A DNA stretch of 64,000 nt from Tritrichomonas musculus (taxonomy: Eukaryota > Parabasalia > Tritrichomonadida > Tritrichomonadidae), in assembly GCA_039105265.1 (NCBI GenBank), contig JAPFFF010000002.1, positions 1,116,001-1,180,000 of the forward strand. The letters run 5' to 3'. The position numbers were made by a program, and so were the translations under genes. Positions within the stretch are counted from its first letter, which is position 1, and the number at the start of each line of letters is the position of its first letter. The notes below the pieces were generated by a model. That model did no database searches. It was not told the origin of the DNA and saw nothing but the letters and a program-made list of their open reading frames with translations. This document shows, piece by piece, positions 58,762-64,000 of this stretch.

Positions 58762-61668
58762 AACAGATTTAACATCATCAATAATCAATCCGTGGTCTAA
58801 CAGAAACCAGAGATAATAATTTGAGAAAATCATGTATTCATCATGAGTATCAAGAAGCATTGTAAGCTTGCGTTCTTCCATATCTGTAGAAGTTAATTTA
58901 TTTGTTTTCATGTAATTGTACATATAAGTGCCAATTGTTGATTCATCGTTTTTGATATTGATATTGCGAAACACAGGAGGTAAATTGATAAAATAGTTTA
59001 TCTTTGAGGTGGGACATTTTAGTTTAACTTCAGCGTAGAACAAATATGATGGTTTATTTGAGAATCTTGATGAGTTTGTTATGATATCGAGGCATCTCTT
59101 TTTTGAAGCTTTATCTTTAACATCAATTCGTCTAATAAATGCTCCAGACATATACATTTTACCTCCATGATACTTATTAAATTCATGTTTACAAGATGTG
59201 AATGATGATGGATACAAAGAATTAAAATCGATACCAACAACATGAGATTGAACATTAGAAGTATCATATGACAAAACTCCTTTATTGTCAATATAGCGAA
59301 ATTTATTAATATGAGTCTCATCTTTAATGTTTACTCGATGCATTACATTAGAGAGTCCTCCTGTGATAGCATTTCTTATTGAATAATATTCACGTTCATC
59401 GTTGATGAGTGTTGGTAAATGATGTAATTTACAATATTTTTTTAATTGGATTCTTAGAGCTGTTATTTTAGGGTCATCACGTTTACGAAGTTTATTACAT
59501 TCAGCACATGCTAATAAGCAGTTATCAATTTGATGTCCTTTATTATTGTCAATTCTATCTAATGTAGGCTTATTTTGATATGTAAAGTGTTCATGACATA
59601 AATGGCATCTCCCTTTATTTGGATCGTCATACATTTTCATAAAAGCTTCAAAATCATTTTCTGATACACATTTTGTTAAATCTCGTTGTGGTTTTTTAGG
59701 GTTTAATCTATTGTATTTCTCATCTTGGTTATAATAGCTATCACATTTATATTGCCACCATTTCTTACTTGGTTTGAATGTATTATATTTATTTGTAATC
59801 CCAATGTTGTTTCTCGGATTGAAATCTTTATAAGCCAAAGCATATTTAATGCATGAAGCATTCTTTGATAATGAGAGATTTGAAAGTAAATCCACATTGT
59901 ATTGAGCATTGAGTGCTATTAAATTATCAATAGGTTTAATCATCATTTCAACATCATTATCATTGTATGCTAATAGGTAGTCCCATCGTGTTGCAAAACG
60001 TTTTGAATCTTCAAGATAAGCATCATATTCTTCTTTAGTGAGAGGATTTTTTTGATTGAGATAGCTATAAAAATCATCATATGAAAATGGTTCTGATTTT
60101 GATAATACTTCATTGTAGTTCTTGTCGTTGATTGCTTCGTAAGGAAACACACCTTTTATATCATTAATACCACCAAAATCAATCCCGAATTGTTTTAATG
60201 TACCTCCTGCAACAAATGATTGGGCATCTATGAATCTCAATTTAGTTGGATGATTATCTGATGTGAGAATGAATTGTTTTAATGAAGATAGGGTGCCAAT
60301 TATTGAATTTTGTTCGACTTTCCAGAAAGAATGATTAAAATATTGTTTAAATAGATTGCTGTCAAAGCGTGATGAGTTAAACCCTAATACAGTAATTACA
60401 TTCATATTTTTGTTAACAGAGGTATCTGGTAAGAATGAGTTATAATATGATATCTTATCTGCATAGACTTTCATTGATTGCTCGAACAACCATTCTATCC
60501 ATTGTGGTATAAACTCTTGAGAGTCTCTTAATGAGAAATTCTTTGTTGTCAAGCCGTTTGATGATTTCACACAAGATGAAACTGACAACGGAATTAACCT
60601 TGAATTTATTGTTGTTGAATCAGAGATTGATTTATTTATTGATTGCTCCATTGTTTCGAAATCATATGTTATATAGTATATTTCAGGTTTCCATTGAAGA
60701 TTGTATGCTAAACAGTATTCATAAACAGGGTTATTCAATATGTGAGGACAATAAGGTAAAGCTTCTTTAACTGGTATGAAGTTCTTTTTAAATACACCAT
60801 CACAGTGTTTAACATGCGAATCAAACCTGTTAAAATTCTTTGGTCCATAATGAATATATGAATTACATTTAGGGCAGATATGTATTTGGGTAAGCTTTTC
60901 AGGATTCTTAATGTACATTATATGGATGATTCGATTTTGAGAGTAAAGCAATGCAGAGCGTTTTTTAAATGTTTTATCGAAAAACCACTGCTCTGATAAA
61001 TCATAATATTGCTCAGAATCTGTCTTGAAAAACTCATATATGTTAACATTGATGTGATTCTTTTGTGCTAAATCTTTCATCTGCTCCATTGAAAAACCTT
61101 CGAATTCATTAAGTATTTTCTTACCTTCATTTGGAATCTTTGTGTTGTATATTATATTGTGTTCTTTAAGAAGTAGTTTCTTAGCAATTTTAGTTCGTTC
61201 TTTAGTTTTATATTTTTTGGTATTTGCTAGTTCTTCATTTAAACTTACAGCTAAGAATCTGAAAAAACATAGTTTATCATCTTCATTATCACATATTATA
61301 AAATCATTTTTGATGAATTCTATTGGTAAATCCTTTATGCGACCAGTTATCTTTCTCATTCTTGAAACTGTAAAAGCAATTAAACCAACTAATGTAAGTT
61401 TTGTGCTTGATGATTCTGTTTCATAAGAGTGTAAAACAGATTCAATATAGAGTTTAACAATATCAAGGTCTTCAAGTTTACTGATAATGATAGGTATCAT
61501 TGCTTGATAGTTTTTCCAAATAATGTCTTTAGCTTTATATTCGTATTTCTCTTCTAATGATTCAAAATCATAAGTGTATGTTTCGAAGACTCCTGAAAGT
61601 TGAAAATGAATCTTAAATGGTTTCAGCTCTTTCTTGTATACATTGTGAAGACACTCAAAGATAATCAT
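58651..61668 (-). pseudogene. Family-B DNA polymerase with inserted HNH domain (fossil)
   Basis: A polymerase of a different type from the Polinton A/B enzymes. Parts seen from its N-terminal side: a helical region, a zinc-binding-like segment (CPKCNSYIHYGPKNFNRFDS then HVKHC), exonuclease motifs (YYITYDFETM; LGFNSSRFDSNL; AYNDNDVEMM), an HNH nuclease-like domain (CHLCHEHFTYQNKPTLDRID then GHQIDNCLLACAECN) between the exonuclease and palm, and palm motif A (GIDFNSLYPSS). It is likely of viral or virus-like-element origin. It is incomplete, and at its other end it meets a 1758-bp DNA transposon. Not active as it stands. Confidence 0.8.
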
Positions 61669-61902
61669 GCGATTTGGGTGAATTTGGGTAACAAAATTTT
61701 ACCCAACCATTCAATTCTTACCCAGTATTCAAAAAGTTATTTTTTCATAAACGTATATTTGCACCTTATATTGACAGGTATTAAATTTTAAAAATTGTTT
61801 ATTATTTAGTGTATTAAAAATAAATTCAATTAATTACCAATAAAATAATATATAATTGTCCATTTTTCATGAAAATAGCATGTTTAAAATAAAGTAATCT
61901 TG

Positions 61903-61944
<42 letters not shown>

Positions 61945-63420
61945 GTATTATTTTTAATATTAATATAATAAAAAATTTGAGTTTTTTTAAAAAATATGGT
62001 GTAATTAGTTTTACTAAGATATAAAATAGGTAATAAGGTATAAAGTTCAAAATATTAAGCAATGATTTTTTTTTATTTTATGGTATTTTCAGTATCTTAA
62101 AATGAAATTGTTCATGCAATTAAATAATTGAATCATATAATTTATAATAATAATTGGATTAACACTATTAAAAATTCAACCCAATTTTGGATAATCAGAC
62201 AAATAATATATTATTCATTCTTCATATCTTTTAAAAAAATAAAGAAAAAAGAAAATAACAAAAAGAATTATAAAAAAATTTATAAAAAACAATTCTGTGC
62301 TAGTATTATGAAGGTATCTGAGTTAAAAGAGTTAAAGGAATTAAATGATAAAATGATTCAATCGAAAGGAGCTTCTAAAAATAATTAAATGAGAAGTTTT
62401 TTTAATTTTGCTCTAATCCAACCTGCAAAAAAGAAAGAAAACTAAACAATTTGCATCTGTAATACGATTATGTTTGCAATTAATCAACATCTGCAATCCA
62501 TCTAGACTGTGATTTGTTTACATAATGTAATTCATCTGTAATTAGTCTTTATCTAGGATTTATCTAAATCTGTAATTAATCTTCGCCAATGAATCATCTC
62601 CATTTGCAATTAATTTAGATCTGTGAGTCGTAATATGCAATTTATCTCCAATTCGTTCTCGCTTTTGATTAACTTTTATCTGTAATTAACTCTCGAGTGT
62701 AATTCATCTAAGTTTATAACTTATCTATATCTATAATTAATCTATATATGCAATTTGTGTTCATTTGTAATTAATATCCATCTACAATTCGTCTACGTAT
62801 GCAATTAATCACTAATCCAAATTCATCTGTAATAGATACTCATTTGCAATTCATCGAGATCTGTAAATAACTTTCATCTGTAATTTGTCTTCGTTCATAA
62901 TTAACCTACATCTATAATCGGTCTAGATTTGTAACTTGTCCACATATGTAATTCATCAATTATTCATCTATACTCCAATAAATATATAAAATTCATGATT
63001 TAAATACTAAACAAGTTTTAACCTTAAATTGACCACTTTTGCCATTGGGGAAATCTATTGAATTTGTTGGGTTAAAATACCAGCTAACCAATTTACCTAA
63101 AAAGGCCAAAATTTCAGAGGCATATGGTTAAATAATTCACCTTTGGGTTTTGGGTAATTTACCCAAACAAAGTTATTTAATTTTATTTAACGTATATAAT
63201 TAAATAAATACTTTTTTTTTTATAAATATATCAATAAATTTTGAATTTTTTATTATAATAATTAGAAAAATATGATATTTACTAGTAATAAAAATAAAAA
63301 AAAGCTAATTTTTTTATTATTTCTGATAGTATTGAAATATTTTTACCCAATTATGCTTACCCAATGGGTAGGGTTAAAAAAACAATAACCCAATAGAATT
63401 TGGGTAAAAAACGCATGATT
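61663..63420. mobile_element. Mutator-like (MULE-type) non-autonomous transposon
   Basis: 1758 bp flanked by perfect 10-bp direct repeats ACTCAAAGAT (61653-61662 and 63421-63430), the long target duplication typical of Mutator-like elements. The ends share a short TIR (AATCATGCG), with many subterminal copies of TTGGGTAA/TTACCCAA in both orientations. There is no transposase: the interior is AT-rich with a degenerate minisatellite. Short frames inside, such as 62128-62388, have no credible composition. It is inserted in the HNH-type polymerase locus, whose frame lies on both sides. The exact duplications imply a recent insertion. Superfamily is inferred from TSD length. Confidence 0.8.
62440..62965. 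repeat. Degenerate minisatellite inside the MULE-like element
   Basis: About 25 poorly conserved units of ~20-22 bp with the theme (C)ATCTGTAATTAATCT, in which TGTAATT/TGCAATT recurs at regular spacing. Strong divergence between units indicates an old array, although the element's flanking duplications are perfect; the array therefore predates this insertion. Confidence 0.7.
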
Positions 63421-64000
63421 ACTCAAAGATATTATCTAATGATGCAACTTGATTGAAATAATATGTTGTTATCGGCTTGCCACTGTCTTTGCGTTGTATA
63501 GTATTTTTAGATGGATATTTATTATAGTGATTCCATTCCTTTACTGCTCTATTGAAATCATGTGGTTCATTAATCATAAGGAAATCATTATGTTTTGATG
63601 TGAAATTGTGTGCGCATTTATTGAGGTATTCATATATTTCTTCATTCTCTGGAATGTAATGCTTTTGATGGTTTTTAATTAATGGAGCATCTGGAATTAT
63701 CAGTTTTTCAGTGTTTTGTAATACAGGATGTTGTTGTTGTTTTATTAATTGAATTGCTTCATTGAGAGCATTTTTAGCTTTATCAACAGCTTCTTTTATC
63801 TCGAATTCTCTCTTAATTTGTTGTTCATGCATAATAAAACCATCTATTTCTTCTGCATTTGGTAAATCATTTTTAATAAATCTGTGTGCATTACGATTAT
63901 TAAGCCAATCACATAATACCTCTACGTTTTTCCTTCTATTCCAAGCTTCTGTTTTAGCAGTTGTTGTAATCTGTAGGTTTTCATTGAAAAGTATATTGAT
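63419..64000 (-). pseudogene. Partial frame of the interrupted polymerase locus, open to window edge
   Basis: An open frame of ~193 codons running off the right edge of the window; the first Met inside the window is at 63832, but the frame is open beyond it (TEAWNRRKNVEVLCDWLNNR). Charged and helical, with KNALNEAIQLIKQQQHPVLQ and YIPENEEIYEYLNKC. Its stop codon is formed by the first bases of the MULE-like element. It lies upstream of the HNH-type polymerase on the same strand and is inferred to belong to that gene or its N-terminal region. Function of this part unknown. Confidence 0.6.

Noticed and set aside
62128-62388. Small gene inside the MULE-like element
   Set aside because: Asn/Ile/Lys-rich frame in AT-rich DNA with no recognisable motif; no support beyond the open frame.

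Overview
The window looks like genome of a parabasalid protist, most likely Trichomonas vaginalis or a close relative. The DNA is very AT-rich, the genes visible lack introns, the content is almost entirely mobile DNA, and one gene has a host-type TCA(C/T)T(A/T) initiator next to its ATG. The organism name is an inference. No clearly intact ordinary host gene is present.

About 78% of the window is a nested pair of Polinton (Maverick) elements. The outer element B runs from 1415 to 51370, with long terminal inverted repeats (TIRs) and a 5-bp target duplication (TTTGT). Inside it, in the opposite orientation, sits element A (2011-27993), with 66-bp TIRs differing at one position and its own duplication (CGTCT). 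A and B belong to related but clearly diverged lineages. Their shared backbone is collinear: HNH protein, Ulp1-like maturation protease, a conserved ~330-residue protein, integrase, packaging ATPase, three small virion-type proteins around a double-jelly-roll-type major capsid protein, an AT-hook/basic protein, a tandem-repeat block, a coiled-coil protein, protein-primed DNA polymerase B, a convergent ~245-residue protein and a very large membrane/fibre-like protein. A looks whole and young. B looks older: it is split by A, carries a 900-bp mariner-like element in its polymerase gene, and has about two further breaks. A also carries genes B lacks: a short CRESS-Rep-like HUH nuclease candidate beside one TIR, an SF3 (D5-type) helicase, a secreted-protein-like gene that looks captured from the host, and a free-standing copy of the protease N-terminal domain.

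From 51371 onward is a mosaic of remnants: an internally deleted hAT transposase; a fibre-like gene related to the C-terminal part of the large Polinton protein; a small basic ORF; an SF2 DEAH helicase gene with a different base composition, flanked by hairpin-rich intergenic DNA; two copies of a small module; an HNH-containing family-B DNA polymerase of a different type; and a 1758-bp Mutator-like element with 10-bp target duplications, inserted in that polymerase locus. The polymerase ORF continues beyond the right edge of the window.

Relative order of events: B landed just upstream of the hAT remnant; later A and the mariner-like element entered B. The Mutator-like insertion is independent and cannot be placed in that order.
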